Positions 9,101-18,193 are shown, numbered from the stretch's first letter. The stretch is 64,000 nt of DNA from Neiella marina (GCF_002165625.1 NZ_NGNS01000021.1:1-64000); one strand, 5' to 3'. The notes: generated by a model from the sequence alone, not told the origin. Program-made: numbers and translations.

Positions 9101-9631
9101 GAAATTAAAGGTTTAGAACTGCAATACATGCAAACCTTTGATGAGCTCCCAGGCTGGATGTCTGGCCTAGGTGTGCAAGCCAACTACACCTATCAGGATA
9201 GTGAGTATGACCAAGAAGTTTCATCAATTGATGACAGTGTCACCTTGCCATCCCTTCCAGTGGCATACACACCAGAGAACTCGTACAACTTCACTGGTTT
9301 CTGGGAAATGAATGGCCATCAGGTTCGTTTAGCTTATCAAGGCACCGATGACCAATTGGTTCAGCGTTCTTGGGAGCAGGGCACACTGTGGGAAGAAGGT
9401 CGTAATACCCTTGACTTCTCAGCATCTTACCAGTTTAACGAACACATCCTGTTTACTTTGCAGGCCGTTAACCTGACAGATGAACCCGTTCGCCAATACT
9501 TCACCAGCCGCTTCCTCGACTTGGGTGGCAATGTGTTGGATGAAGGTGAAGGTGGTCCGTCATCTCGTACCGTCCGCAAGTACCACACAGGCACCACTTA
9601 CCGTGCCGGTATTCGGGTGAACTTCTTCTAA
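6158..9631 (+). CDS. TonB-dependent receptor, tandem copy 2
   Basis: A 1157-residue outer-membrane receptor, collinear with and strongly similar to copy 1 over its whole length, so this is a tandem duplication. ATG 6158 follows GGGGGAGG with good spacing. The signal peptide ends near VYAADAEE, the TonB-box-like EVIEVTG precedes the plug (STDQNIAEALGRVTGVSV, TQISVRG, SLNGVTLGS), and the barrel ends RVNFF. Differences from copy 1 concentrate in putative loops, while cysteines in ECNKSGKKC, ANPAC with AGACY, and EGCMPK with DTCAVF are conserved. It has its own promoter region and terminator. The ligand is probably a poly- or oligosaccharide fragment; the specificity difference between copies is unknown. 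Confidence 0.93.
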   Translation: MNTKHTTFRLSAVCLAVASVMSASVYAADAEEAAEANAEEVEVIEVTGLRGSIKKSINDKRFAQQIVDSINAEDIGKSTDQNIAEALGRVTGVSVRTEGGEGTQISVRGTNSQQNNVSLNGVTLGSTDFSQGVDLSQFSSDILSKIEVVKTPSADHDEGSLGANINLTSAKPLDLNYKVRTLTGQSRYNDLSEEHDYKISGSFSEKFFDESFAFLITAYKETNTFRRDQFEATDWQAQHSPVARDQDGNLLEDVWGITPFRSKYQYYEEERDRMGVDLSLQWQPNDDTNIDVNLNYSKQELTSDMQAVIARGSNWGNLVAGQPADFDPNMVPEYTDPEADWHTLNTDTMMWTKWLNRFGLGDLEAASNDLENINKVASFKVDHQLTDTVNIQFGAGYSKAEQDPGNQIYTNTQNFANMNSWTLFHTLPEELEPVGYECNKSGKKCSLVGGEGYIDYGENNDFGDPNAVWDNRSTTGFNPQELEAQHLGYLSRTLRAVEDEQKNVHFDVDWDIEFGPVTQIEVGAKWSNRDKYVDDQVSNFSSVGEGVVVTNPDTGEPVTFQVGLKDLTGDMYAADGKFPASGFMSGLGYKRDMFTRGWNHFDPEKAFEVALGSAEVEMKIDDSATRWAELDTIAAYFKTNLEFFDGQVTGDAGVRYVKTDVDTRGYSGVTFHSDPGNLGRVFDPHHMAEVRNSANPACPGIIFYGTDWNEETRWSRVDGLGYDTLGTNDKRDDVKIPDAGACYDARAERDSAEGGTWWLWRHSDVSTESYYVYGDERRYDDNGNLLPTEDRSKRSFGVEDEHDYDIWLPSLNLNYIINDEMIARFAASKTMSRPQIDSLRPGFKVVETVWGGNDRNNTITLTNTKLDPLESNNLDLSFEWYFNEAGMVAATLFYKDMSNFEESETVNTYMDDLRGVGLDPDAPAYDVNDLVKVAGVDSLEGCMPKRAQMANELYEDWWYSDNLEDTCAVFKTTRIRNGKGAEIKGLELQYMQTFDELPGWMSGLGVQANYTYQDSEYDQEVSSIDDSVTLPSLPVAYTPENSYNFTGFWEMNGHQVRLAYQGTDDQLVQRSWEQGTLWEEGRNTLDFSASYQFNEHILFTLQAVNLTDEPVRQYFTSRFLDLGGNVLDEGEGGPSSRTVRKYHTGTTYRAGIRVNFF

Positions 9632-9666
9632 TAAGTCCTCAACCGACATTTGTGTGTGAAACGTTT

Positions 9667-9694
9667 AGCCAGTCCTTCGGGGCTGGCTTTTTTG
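9667..9694 (+). terminator. Terminator of receptor 2
   Basis: AGCCAG and CTGGCT, extended by a wobble and two GC pairs, close a UUCG-type tetraloop. A T-run follows. It lies about 35 bases beyond the stop codon. Confidence 0.9.
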
Positions 9695-9810
9695 TTTTTA
9701 GCTTTCAACTCGCTATCGGGAATGAGTCCAGCGATATGATTTATGAGAGCAAAGCGATGACGCGAATGGATCAATTTTACCGGTTAAACAATCAGTAGCG
9801 GCGGGCCACC

Positions 9811-10329
9811 CTAATATTGCTCTGGGTAACGATCTTGATTGCGTGAATTGGAATGAAGCAGCCGCTGGATCGCCGGCAGAGCCAAGGCAATTAGCGCCAG
9901 TAGGTTTAGCGCTGGAACTAGTATCGAATAAGATGCCGCCAATAGGCCGCCAGAAAGCTCGTGTTCAACAATAAAACGATCGGTAAACCGAATAATGTTT
10001 AACACTCCGAGCAACGTGAAAATCGCCATCAATTGCCCAGCAGTTTTACACAGGTAAGCAATGTTAAAACTGATAAGCCCCAGAATAAACAAGGCTTTGA
10101 TAAAATTAACGCTGGCCGCACCGAGGTACCAAAAGTACTGCAGTTGCTCATAGGGCATCTGCCGGATATAAGCCATCAGTTGTCCGCCAATCAGGGCGAT
10201 GATGACATTGGCGAGAGCTAAATTTCGAATAATCGGTGAGCGCCAGTTGATTAAAACCATTAACCACGCGGCGATGAGAGTGAAGTCCCCCCAATCGAAC
10301 TGCTGCAAGGCTGCCCAAAAGTCGCTCAT
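9811..10329 (-). CDS. Small integral membrane protein of unknown function
   Basis: 172 residues with about five hydrophobic segments, near residues 15-33, 37-55, 65-92, 95-112 and 128-155. The N-terminus is short and acidic/aromatic and the tail is polar (SNSRNQDRYPEQY). I do not recognise the family and see no catalytic motif. It converges with receptor 2 and lies downstream of a possible 21-codon reading frame (10355-10420). A role in the inner membrane is all that can be supported. Confidence 0.65.
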   Translation of the reverse strand: MSDFWAALQQFDWGDFTLIAAWLMVLINWRSPIIRNLALANVIIALIGGQLMAYIRQMPYEQLQYFWYLGAASVNFIKALFILGLISFNIAYLCKTAGQLMAIFTLLGVLNIIRFTDRFIVEHELSGGLLAASYSILVPALNLLALIALALPAIQRLLHSNSRNQDRYPEQY

Positions 10330-10354
10330 CCGTATATCGACTCAAATATGAGGT

Positions 10355-10420
10355 TTATTGGCTAGGTGGCTTTGGCTCTTTGCCGTCGCCGTCGCCACCG
10401 AGGAGTGGATAATTCAGCAT
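10355..10420 (-). CDS. Possible 21-residue small protein
   Basis: ATG at 10420 (minus strand) follows AAGGAG with a 7-base spacer, and the frame closes at TAA after 21 codons. The peptide starts MLNYPLLGG and continues with DGDGKEPKPPSQ. It lies 25 bases before the membrane-protein gene and could be co-transcribed as a leader peptide or small protein. The strong ribosome-binding site is the main support; there is no homology evidence. Confidence 0.35.
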   Translation of the reverse strand: MLNYPLLGGDGDGKEPKPPSQ

Positions 10421-10540
10421 CAGGAATCTCCTTGTTAATCACATCACGGGATAGCATATGCGAAAAGAATAGCCATATGCCGATGAGTAGCGCATGCCTG
10501 CGCTGAGTTAAAACTACCTGTTGAGCTTATGATTTTCCAG

Positions 10541-10573
10541 CATAAAATTGGCCTCAACTGTGATTGAGGCCAA
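10541..10573 (-). terminator. Terminator of metF
   Basis: TTGGCCTCAA (10548-10557) pairs perfectly with TTGAGGCCAA (10564-10573) around 6 bases. On the minus strand TTTTAT follows. It lies 19 bases beyond the metF stop. Confidence 0.8.
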
Positions 10574-10592
10574 AAACTTTGGGACTGCGTGG

Positions 10593-11507
<915 letters not shown>

Positions 11508-11513
11508 TCAAAC

Positions 11514-11545
11514 CGACATATAGATGTTTAGACGTCTATACGTCT
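11514..11545. promoter_or_regulatory. Met-box array before metF
   Basis: Four contiguous 8-base units: CGACATAT, AGATGTTT, AGACGTCT (perfect consensus) and ATACGTCT. MetJ binds cooperatively to tandem AGACGTCT repeats in enterobacteria. The array lies 31-62 bases upstream of the metF start codon. Confidence 0.9.
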
Positions 11546-11580
11546 TTTTACAGATGCACGCGGTGAGTGTCAACCTTGAA

Positions 11581-11604
11581 TTTGACCGCAAGCTAGCGGT
11601 CAAA
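11581..11604. terminator. Hairpin after metL
   Basis: TTTGACCGC and GCGGTCAAA form a perfect 9-bp stem with a 6-base loop, 17 bases beyond the metL stop. There is no real T-run, so termination may be partial and some transcripts could continue into metF. Confidence 0.45.
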
Positions 11605-11620
11605 CCTGTGCAAACGTTAA

Positions 11621-14029
11621 TCAGACTTGGCGCAGTAATCGGCAAAGCCGGAATAAGTCCATCTGAATCGCCCCTGCAGCCAGTTCAAGGCCCGCGCCGG
11701 GGCCTTGCAATACGAGCGGATCTTCGGCATACCAGCGGCTACTAATTGCAGCTGCAGTAACGGCTGGCGGTAAACTGGCAAATTTATGCTCGCGCGGCAC
11801 CATGCCCAACCCCGCTTGAATGACGCCACTGCGATCTAAAGTGGCTTGATAGCACAGTACCAATTCTTGTTCAGCGGCTTGCTGATAAAGTGACGCCATT
11901 TGCTGGTCCAGCAACTCGGCTTCATCCCAACAGGCATCGAGTGACATCGCTTCCCAACCGGCGGGCAATATGGTTTGACGTTCAACTTGCTCGGGCTCAA
12001 CGTCAAGGTCGAGTCGCCGCGCCAAGATCAGCAGCTTGCGGACTACATCTTCACCCGACAAATCAACCCGCGGATCGGGTTCGGTCAGCCCCAGCGACAT
12101 GGCTTGTTGCACCAGCTCAGTAAACGAGCCTTGACCGTCATAGTGAGCCAGTAACCAACTCCAAGTACCAGAGAACACGCCTTCGACATGCTCAACCTGA
12201 TCGCCAGCAAAATGCAGCGCATCAATCGACTCGGTAATTGGCATACAAGCAGAAATGGTGGCACCAAATAACCAGTGGCGGGCGCGCTCTTGCTGATGCT
12301 GGGTGATCTCTCGATAGACACTAAGAGACGCCGCTGCGGGTTGTTTGTTGGCACTAACGACATGACAACCGGCTTCAAACAGTCGGGGATATTCAAGACC
12401 AAAGGCTTCACTGTCAGTCGCATCAATAACCACCAGCTCATCGAACGGATGGCTGGCCAGCAATTCTGTTAGCTGTGCCATATCATAATCATTGCTGTCA
12501 TTGGCATAAGCGCTAAACGCTTGCTCTGGCAGACCAGCAAAATCAATCAAGGCACGCGATTCGCCGACAATACCGGCAAGCACCACATCGAGGTTGTGGT
12601 GGTTGGCCAGATGAGTTTGCTCGCGAGCATATAAATCAAGCCAAGCTTGACCTACTTTACCGGCGCCAAACAATACAATCCCGAGGCGCTTATCAGGACT
12701 AGCAATGGCCTGATGCAGTTGCGCCACCAGCTCATCCAATTCAGTTTGCCGCATCACCGCCACCAGCGACACACCATCTGGCCCTGTCTCAATAAACTCA
12801 ACCGGCGCATGATCTAAGCGGCGATAAAAGCTGTGATAGTGGCGGGCATTGTCGCGCACTCCGGCACCGACCAGCGCCAGCAAACTATGGCGATCGTTGA
12901 GCGTTAGGTGACCACTGTGCGGATAGTCGGCTAGTAATTCCAAGGCGGCTGAAGCAATTTCTTCAGTGAAACAGTAACGCAAACAGGCCTGATCTTGGCT
13001 GACATGAGACGCCAACGGCATCAGCTGATGCTTGTTGAACAATTCAGTCACCGACTCATGCAGCGCAGCAACTTCTTTGCCTTTGTTGCTGTTTATTGAG
13101 ATCACGCTGACCCGTTCTAAGTAAGTGACCGTCTTAGCTCCCTTATCACCCGCTTGGCCAGAGATCATTTGCGTGGCATTGCCGTGAGCAGCAAAGGTAG
13201 AGCGCACGGCTGCACGGATATGGGTGCCCAATAACGGTTGTAAGGTGCGAGCATGCAACACAGGCGATCCTAACCGGGCGAGCTCGTCGGCCTCTTGCAA
13301 CGACAGTAGCGGTAAGGTGTGAGCACCGGTCACTTTGCGCGGGTCGGCGCTGTAAACCCCAGCGACATCAGTCCAAATGGTGACGGATTTGGCGTCAGCT
13401 AAGACCGCCAACATTGATGCTGAATAGTCACTACCATTGCGGCCCAACGTGACACTTTGGCCGGCCTGATTGCGAGCGATAAAACCGGTCACGATCAATC
13501 TGGCATCGGCATGCTGCTGTTGAATCGGCGCCAGTTTAGGTTTTGACTGTTCAACGCTAATGGCCGGTTGAGGACCATCACCGGCGACAAAAATCACCCG
13601 CGCATCAAGCCATTGTGCTTTGCTGCCTCGGCTATTGAGCAACGCGGCTAACAAGCGCGCCGACCAAATCTCACCGTGAATCACAAACTCGGCCTGACGT
13701 TCTAGGTTAAGGAGGTCTTGAAGCCAAGTTTCGAGGTTAGCAATATCCATCGCCAGCGCCTGCAGCAGAGGCTGTGCAGCTGCTGCTGGCAGTAAGGCTT
13801 CGATCAGCCCTTGCTGAAAGTGATGGAGCTGCTCGAGTAGATTAGTTCGCTCGGCAGCATCTTCGGTATCCATAAGGGCCAACAAGTTATTGGTAGTTTT
13901 ACCGGCGGCCGAGACGACCACCATGTCACCACCATGGGTGTTTTCCTGCACCAATTCACATACTTTTTCAAAGCAGTGGGGATCGGCCAAACTTGAGCCG
14001 CCGAATTTATGGACCTGAGGGGCTGCCAT
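11621..14029 (-). CDS. metL: Bifunctional aspartokinase II / homoserine dehydrogenase II
   Basis: 802 residues, close to E. coli MetL (810). The N-terminal aspartokinase opens with VHKFGGSSLA and the kinase region runs to about residue 280. A regulatory linker follows, then homoserine dehydrogenase from about residue 460 with the nucleotide-binding GIVLFGAGKVGQAW. The enzyme phosphorylates aspartate and reduces aspartate semialdehyde to homoserine for methionine synthesis in the cytoplasm. It lies 72 bases downstream of metB on the same strand, and that context plus the MetJ operator favours MetL over ThrA. Confidence 0.93.
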   Translation of the reverse strand: MAAPQVHKFGGSSLADPHCFEKVCELVQENTHGGDMVVVSAAGKTTNNLLALMDTEDAAERTNLLEQLHHFQQGLIEALLPAAAAQPLLQALAMDIANLETWLQDLLNLERQAEFVIHGEIWSARLLAALLNSRGSKAQWLDARVIFVAGDGPQPAISVEQSKPKLAPIQQQHADARLIVTGFIARNQAGQSVTLGRNGSDYSASMLAVLADAKSVTIWTDVAGVYSADPRKVTGAHTLPLLSLQEADELARLGSPVLHARTLQPLLGTHIRAAVRSTFAAHGNATQMISGQAGDKGAKTVTYLERVSVISINSNKGKEVAALHESVTELFNKHQLMPLASHVSQDQACLRYCFTEEIASAALELLADYPHSGHLTLNDRHSLLALVGAGVRDNARHYHSFYRRLDHAPVEFIETGPDGVSLVAVMRQTELDELVAQLHQAIASPDKRLGIVLFGAGKVGQAWLDLYAREQTHLANHHNLDVVLAGIVGESRALIDFAGLPEQAFSAYANDSNDYDMAQLTELLASHPFDELVVIDATDSEAFGLEYPRLFEAGCHVVSANKQPAAASLSVYREITQHQQERARHWLFGATISACMPITESIDALHFAGDQVEHVEGVFSGTWSWLLAHYDGQGSFTELVQQAMSLGLTEPDPRVDLSGEDVVRKLLILARRLDLDVEPEQVERQTILPAGWEAMSLDACWDEAELLDQQMASLYQQAAEQELVLCYQATLDRSGVIQAGLGMVPREHKFASLPPAVTAAAISSRWYAEDPLVLQGPGAGLELAAGAIQMDLFRLCRLLRQV

Positions 14030-14101
14030 GGGACTTTATTCCTCTAATCGCTGAGTACAGCGTTATTGTTTTGTTGTAGTTCTGGTTTAGCTCTTGGCGT
14101 T

Positions 14102-15256
14102 TTAATTAATGGCTTTTAAACCCGCCTGCAAATCGGCAATCAAATCATCGGCATGTTCAATACCCACCGATAGGCGCAGCAGATTGTCTGTGATGCCAGC
14201 CGCTAAGCGTGCGGCTTCATCCATCGCTGCGTGGGTCATGGTTGCGGGATGGGCGATTAAGCTCTCTACACCACCTAAAGATTCTGCCAAGCAGAATAGC
14301 TTGAGTTCGGCGAGGAATGCTTTGACTTCACTTAACTCAGCGTCAAGCTCAAAGGCCACCATGCCGCCAAAGCCATGTTGCTGACGCTTAGCCAGCTCAT
14401 GGCTTGGGTGGTCTGCCAAGCCTGGGTAGTGAACTTTAGAAACTTTCGGATGAGCGACCAATAGCTCAACAATTTGCTGCGCATTTTCTTCATGCTGGCG
14501 AATACGTGGCAACAAGGTGCGAATACCGCGCAGGGTTAAATAGCTATCGAACGGCGCGCCAGTGACACCAATGCAATTGGACCACCAAGCAATTTGTTCA
14601 CCGATTTCTGGATCTTTGGCAATTAAACAACCGCCAACCACATCACTGTGACCGTTGATAAATTTAGTGGTTGAGTGCAACACAAGGTCGGCGCCCAACG
14701 TTAGCGGCTGCTGCAGCGCTGGCGACATGAAGGTGTTATCGACCACAACCAAGGCGTCTACCTCATGGGCTTTGGCAGAGATAGCGGCAATATCAACCAA
14801 ACGCATCAGCGGGTTGCTTGGTGTCTCAACCCACACCATTTTCGGCTTGCGCGCTAACGCTTGGGCTAAAGCTTGCTCATCATGCTGGTCGACAATCGCC
14901 AATTCAAAATGGCCCTTCGCCGCGAGATTGGTAAATAAACGATAGGTACCGCCGTAACAGTCGTGCGGGATCACCAACAAGTCACCGGCACTCAGTAACA
15001 TGGTCGCCAAGTGACAACCGGCGGTGCCGCATGCCGTGACCACGCCATGGGCGCCCTGCTCTAACTCAGCCAGGGCTTTGCCCAGCATATTGCGAGTTGG
15101 ATTACCCGAGCGTGAATAGTCAAACTCACGTTTTTCATCAAAGCCAGCGAAGCTGTAGGTCGAGGTTAAATAGACCGGCGGTACCACGGCACCAAACTGG
15201 CTATCGCTATCAATGCCAGCACGAACCGCGGTGGTGGCGACTTTTTTATCCGTCAT
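14102..15256 (-). CDS. metB: Cystathionine gamma-synthase
   Basis: 384 residues of the Cys/Met-metabolism PLP enzyme family (E. coli MetB 386). The PLP-lysine motif is HSTTKFINGHSDVVGG, and CGTAGCHLAT and VVVDNTFMSP are family blocks. It joins an activated homoserine ester to cysteine. ATG 15256 follows GGAG. It is divergent from metJ across six met boxes and is followed by metL. A related gamma-lyase is possible on sequence alone, but the operon context supports MetB. Confidence 0.93.
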   Translation of the reverse strand: MTDKKVATTAVRAGIDSDSQFGAVVPPVYLTSTYSFAGFDEKREFDYSRSGNPTRNMLGKALAELEQGAHGVVTACGTAGCHLATMLLSAGDLLVIPHDCYGGTYRLFTNLAAKGHFELAIVDQHDEQALAQALARKPKMVWVETPSNPLMRLVDIAAISAKAHEVDALVVVDNTFMSPALQQPLTLGADLVLHSTTKFINGHSDVVGGCLIAKDPEIGEQIAWWSNCIGVTGAPFDSYLTLRGIRTLLPRIRQHEENAQQIVELLVAHPKVSKVHYPGLADHPSHELAKRQQHGFGGMVAFELDAELSEVKAFLAELKLFCLAESLGGVESLIAHPATMTHAAMDEAARLAAGITDNLLRLSVGIEHADDLIADLQAGLKAIN

Positions 15257-15353
15257 GATGTTCTCCAGAGCTGCAAGCGCTGCCTGATTGTAGTCGTTAA
15301 ATATAAGAGCAGAAGCGCGCTACTAATGGTGCCACCTTAGCCTTGCGAGTTTC

Positions 15354-15401
15354 GGACGTCAAGACTTCTGGACGTCTAGAAATAAGGACATATAGAAAGC
15401 C
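15354..15401. promoter_or_regulatory. Met-box array between metB and metJ
   Basis: Six contiguous 8-base units in register: GGACGTCA, AGACTTCT, GGACGTCT, AGAAATAA, GGACATAT and AGAAAGCC. The first, third and fifth are closest to consensus. The array should control both metB-metL and metJ itself. Confidence 0.9.
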
Positions 15402-15469
15402 ATATTTGACTGAGCCAATCAGGTCGGTAAAATCGGCACTGTTTTAACAGTTGATACACAGGCCAAGGT

Positions 15470-15805
15470 ATGACGAGCAAGTGGAACGGCGAATACATCA
15501 GCCCATACGCCGAGCATGGAAAGAAGAATGAGCAGGTTAAGAAGATCACTGTATCTATCCCGCTCAAAGTATTGAAGGTGCTGACTGACGAGCGCACTCG
15601 CCGCCAAATCAACAACCTTCGCCATGCAACCAACTCCGAGCTACTGTGTGAAGCATTCCTCCATGCATATACCGGCCAGCCACTGCCAACCGATGATGAC
15701 CTCAATAAAGAGCAGCCAGATAACATCCCGGCAGAAGTGCGACGGTTATTGCAAGAACGTGGATTACCAATCCCCGATCTTTACGAAGAAGAAGACGAAT
15801 CATAA
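15470..15805 (+). CDS. metJ: Methionine repressor MetJ
   Basis: 111 residues and nearly superimposable on E. coli MetJ (105 residues) through [13 protein letters not shown], the beta-strand [12 protein letters not shown] and the helix [20 protein letters not shown]. It is a ribbon-helix-helix repressor using S-adenosylmethionine as corepressor. Divergent from metB, with the shared met-box array between them, so autoregulated. It extends to an acidic EEEDES tail. Confidence 0.98.
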   Translation: MTSKWNGEYISPYAEHGKKNEQVKKITVSIPLKVLKVLTDERTRRQINNLRHATNSELLCEAFLHAYTGQPLPTDDDLNKEQPDNIPAEVRRLLQERGLPIPDLYEEEDES

Positions 15806-15831
15806 AAAAAGCCCGAGTGATCGGGCTTTTT
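15804..15831. terminator. Bidirectional terminator, metJ / dehydrogenase
   Basis: GCCCGA-GTGA-TCGGGC (15811-15826) is flanked by an A-run and a T-run. It serves metJ on the plus strand and the dehydrogenase at 15867-16988 on the minus strand. Confidence 0.9.
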
Positions 15832-15866
15832 CGTTTCTAGTGAACCTACTGCAGTAACAGCATGAG

Positions 15867-16988
15867 TTACTCGTTGACGGTGATGACCTTAATCCCTTCC
15901 ATCCGGATATTGGTTTCAACAGCTTCACCAATTTGATCCAGTGGGAATACGTGTGTCACCAGCTTGGTGATCGGCAAACCTGCGTCTTTGATGCTCTTCA
16001 TGCAAGCAATGGCATTTGGATAATCCTCAGGGCTGTAAGCCCAAGAACCAACCATGGTGATTTCTTTGTTGCACATATCGAAGTGAGGATTCACTTTCGC
16101 TTCGCCATTGTCAACAAAGAAGCCAAGCTCACATAAACCGCCACCACGGGCAATCAGTTTCCAAACCGTCGAAGCCGCCGCTGGGCTACCAGTACACTGG
16201 AATGCAAACTGAGCACCGCGGCCTAGTGTCAACTCTTGAACTTTTGCTGCGAGTGCGTCAGTTGATTCAAATTCATTGAAATTCAAGCCTTGCGAAGCGC
16301 CCAATGCTTTCGCCAATTCCAGCCGATCGTTTTGACCATCAACCGCAATGATGTTTTGAATCCCCATGGCTTTGAGCACGGCAATAATCGACAACCCGAT
16401 TGGGCCCGCGCCTTGGATTAATACAGGTGACGCAAAATTCAACAGGTTGGTGGTTTTAGCACGCTCAACGGCATGAACAGCAACCGCTACTGGCTCAATT
16501 AGAATGCGTTCTTCGAGGCTGAACTCCGACACTTCAAAGAAAGTTGAGCCGGGCTTCAACACGAGATAATCACCAAACCAGCCGTTGAATTTGTTCTCCG
16601 GTTGGTCGCCCATCAACCCATAACAACCCATGTTTTCACACAAGTTGGTACGACCCGGGGTGCTGGTACAAGGCCCACACTCACCACATGGAATGATGCT
16701 GGTGATCAGCTTTGAGCCCACTTCGACTGGTTTGCCAGTAGAGTCTGTGGTGATGTTTTTACCCAATTTGACGATGCGGCCTGAGCCCTCATGGCCCAAC
16801 ACGACAGGGATCATGCCAAATGGGTCATTGCGATATTCATGAACATCGGTGCCGCAAACGCCGCAACCTTCAACTTTTACCAAGATTTCATCATCGCTAA
16901 TTTGTGGAATCGGATGATGTTGAAACTCAAACTTTTTCAGCTCGGTCAGTACTGCGACTTTGGCCTGCTCTGGAATTGCAATAGACAT
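15867..16988 (-). CDS. Zinc-dependent alcohol/polyol dehydrogenase
   Basis: 373 residues of the medium-chain dehydrogenase family. The catalytic zinc motif is GCGVCGTDVHEY with GHEGSG, the structural-zinc region is PCGECGPC followed by NLCENMG, and the Rossmann motif is GAGPIGLS. It should oxidise a polyol or sugar alcohol with NAD(P), or reduce the ketose. I chose ATG 16988 with GAGGG upstream; the frame extends to a TTG 5 codons earlier. It lies about 340 bases beyond the kinase-isomerase-aldolase operon, past that operon's terminator, so it probably has its own promoter. The substrate is unknown. Confidence 0.88.
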   Translation of the reverse strand: MSIAIPEQAKVAVLTELKKFEFQHHPIPQISDDEILVKVEGCGVCGTDVHEYRNDPFGMIPVVLGHEGSGRIVKLGKNITTDSTGKPVEVGSKLITSIIPCGECGPCTSTPGRTNLCENMGCYGLMGDQPENKFNGWFGDYLVLKPGSTFFEVSEFSLEERILIEPVAVAVHAVERAKTTNLLNFASPVLIQGAGPIGLSIIAVLKAMGIQNIIAVDGQNDRLELAKALGASQGLNFNEFESTDALAAKVQELTLGRGAQFAFQCTGSPAAASTVWKLIARGGGLCELGFFVDNGEAKVNPHFDMCNKEITMVGSWAYSPEDYPNAIACMKSIKDAGLPITKLVTHVFPLDQIGEAVETNIRMEGIKVITVNE

Positions 16989-17324
16989 ATAATTTGCCCT
17001 CAATGATTAGATAATTTAGTCAGGCTCTGCAGGCTCAAAACATCTATCAATGAACCGGCACAGGCCTTGAAATTGGTTCTGCGGCTGGTGCAGAGACGTT
17101 TTCGACAAGACGCCGTGAAATCATCCCTGATGGCTCAACTGCTGCTCCCTGCAGCAGATGCTTGTCGCCAACATATCTGCACCATCCGTCAATTTGATTG
17201 CGGTTTTAGCAATGTTCTTCTCCCTCTTCTTGCCTAAGTACAATCGGCAAAAAAATGTCCCCAGCCAGCAACAGGACAATGCTGGCTGAGGTCCTGATTT
17301 GTCAGAATCAGGAGGAGGAGGAAA
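16989..17324. other. Intergenic region with degenerate repeat and terminator
   Basis: No gene is seen. A segment at 17103-17168 starts GACAAGACGCCGTGAAATC and ends CTTGTC, with an inner CTGCTGC/GCAGCAG pairing. Its CAAGACGCCGT core recurs at 321-331. The operon terminator lies at 17249-17288. Confidence 0.6.
17249..17288 (-). terminator. Terminator of the kinase-isomerase-aldolase operon
   Basis: On the minus strand CAGCCAGCA and TGCTGGCTG form a 9-bp stem with a 9-base loop. GGGACA and a seven-T run (17249-17255) follow. It lies 37 bases beyond the aldolase stop. Confidence 0.75.
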
Positions 17325-18170
17325 CTATTTCAGATGCGGATTGACCGCTTTCAAGCGATCCAACACGACTTCCTGAACCCGTGGGATCACCGACTTCATC
17401 ACATACGGCGGGTATGCTGCGCCGACATCGGCATCAATCTCTTTGTGCGCTTCGCGCATGTAAGTGGTGTGGACGATGGTGCCAATATTGATCTTGGCAA
17501 TGCCCATGGTGATGGCTTTTTGAATGTCTTCATCAGCAATACCGGTACCGCCGTGAAGCACCAGCGGCGCCGCAACAGCGTTAGCGATTTCTTGCAGTCG
17601 ATTGAAGTGAATTTTCGGTGTGGTTGGGGTAAAGCCGTGGGCCGTACCAATACCGACTGCCAACATGTCTGGGCCAGCTTCTTCGTAAAGCGCTTTGACG
17701 TCAGCAACCGATGCGAGGTAATCATCTTCACACTGCACCACCACATCACGGCCCATGATCTTGCCGATTTCCGCTTCGACGGTGACACCAGCGCTGCGGG
17801 CATAAGCCACCACTTCTTTGGTCATGGCGATGTTTTCTTTGAGGCTCTGATGCGAGCCGTCAATCATTACCGAGTCATAGCCGTCATCAATCGCACGCTT
17901 ACACAAATCAACCGAGGTGCTGTGATCAAGGTGCAAAAAGATGTCGTTATTGGCGATCTTGGCAAAGCCATCGACCATCTTGCGACACAGATAAGTGCCA
18001 TTGAGTTCAGCCACCGGTGGATAAGTCATCGCCATGAAGGGCAGATCAAGCTCGTTCGCAGCCAATGCCACCGCGTGCAAATCGTAAATGTCGTTAATGT
18101 TGAAACCAGCCAGGCAACGTTGCTCCTGGCGATAGGTCTGAACCAGTTGAGTTAATTTATTGGTCATCAT
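17325..18170 (-). CDS. Class II (zinc) ketose-bisphosphate-type aldolase
   Basis: 281 residues of the FbaA/GatY/KbaY family. Zinc and catalytic motifs are HLDHSTSVD near residue 80, AEIGKIMG, GTAHG, LHGGTGI and KINIGT. The reaction is retro-aldol cleavage of a phosphorylated ketose to dihydroxyacetone phosphate and an aldehyde. It is third in an operon with a PfkB kinase and an L-fucose-isomerase-like protein, 23 bases after the latter, so its substrate is probably the product of those enzymes rather than a central glycolytic ester. Adjacent ATGs at 18170 and 18167 both fit the AGGA upstream. Confidence 0.9.
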   Translation of the reverse strand: MMTNKLTQLVQTYRQEQRCLAGFNINDIYDLHAVALAANELDLPFMAMTYPPVAELNGTYLCRKMVDGFAKIANNDIFLHLDHSTSVDLCKRAIDDGYDSVMIDGSHQSLKENIAMTKEVVAYARSAGVTVEAEIGKIMGRDVVVQCEDDYLASVADVKALYEEAGPDMLAVGIGTAHGFTPTTPKIHFNRLQEIANAVAAPLVLHGGTGIADEDIQKAITMGIAKINIGTIVHTTYMREAHKEIDADVGAAYPPYVMKSVIPRVQEVVLDRLKAVNPHLK

Positions 18171-18193
18171 TTAATCCTGATTGTCAGTCGCAA

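Noticed and set aside
2124-9631. Assembly duplication as the cause of the two similar receptors
   Set aside because: The copies differ at many residues and in their upstream regions, so they are real diverged paralogues rather than a repeated assembly segment.
11582-11604. Strong terminator isolating metL from metF
   Set aside because: The stem is perfect but has no T-run, so I list it only as a hairpin.
17334-18155. 273-codon plus-strand frame opposite the class II aldolase
   Set aside because: It is a frame shadow; the minus-strand aldolase carries all family motifs.
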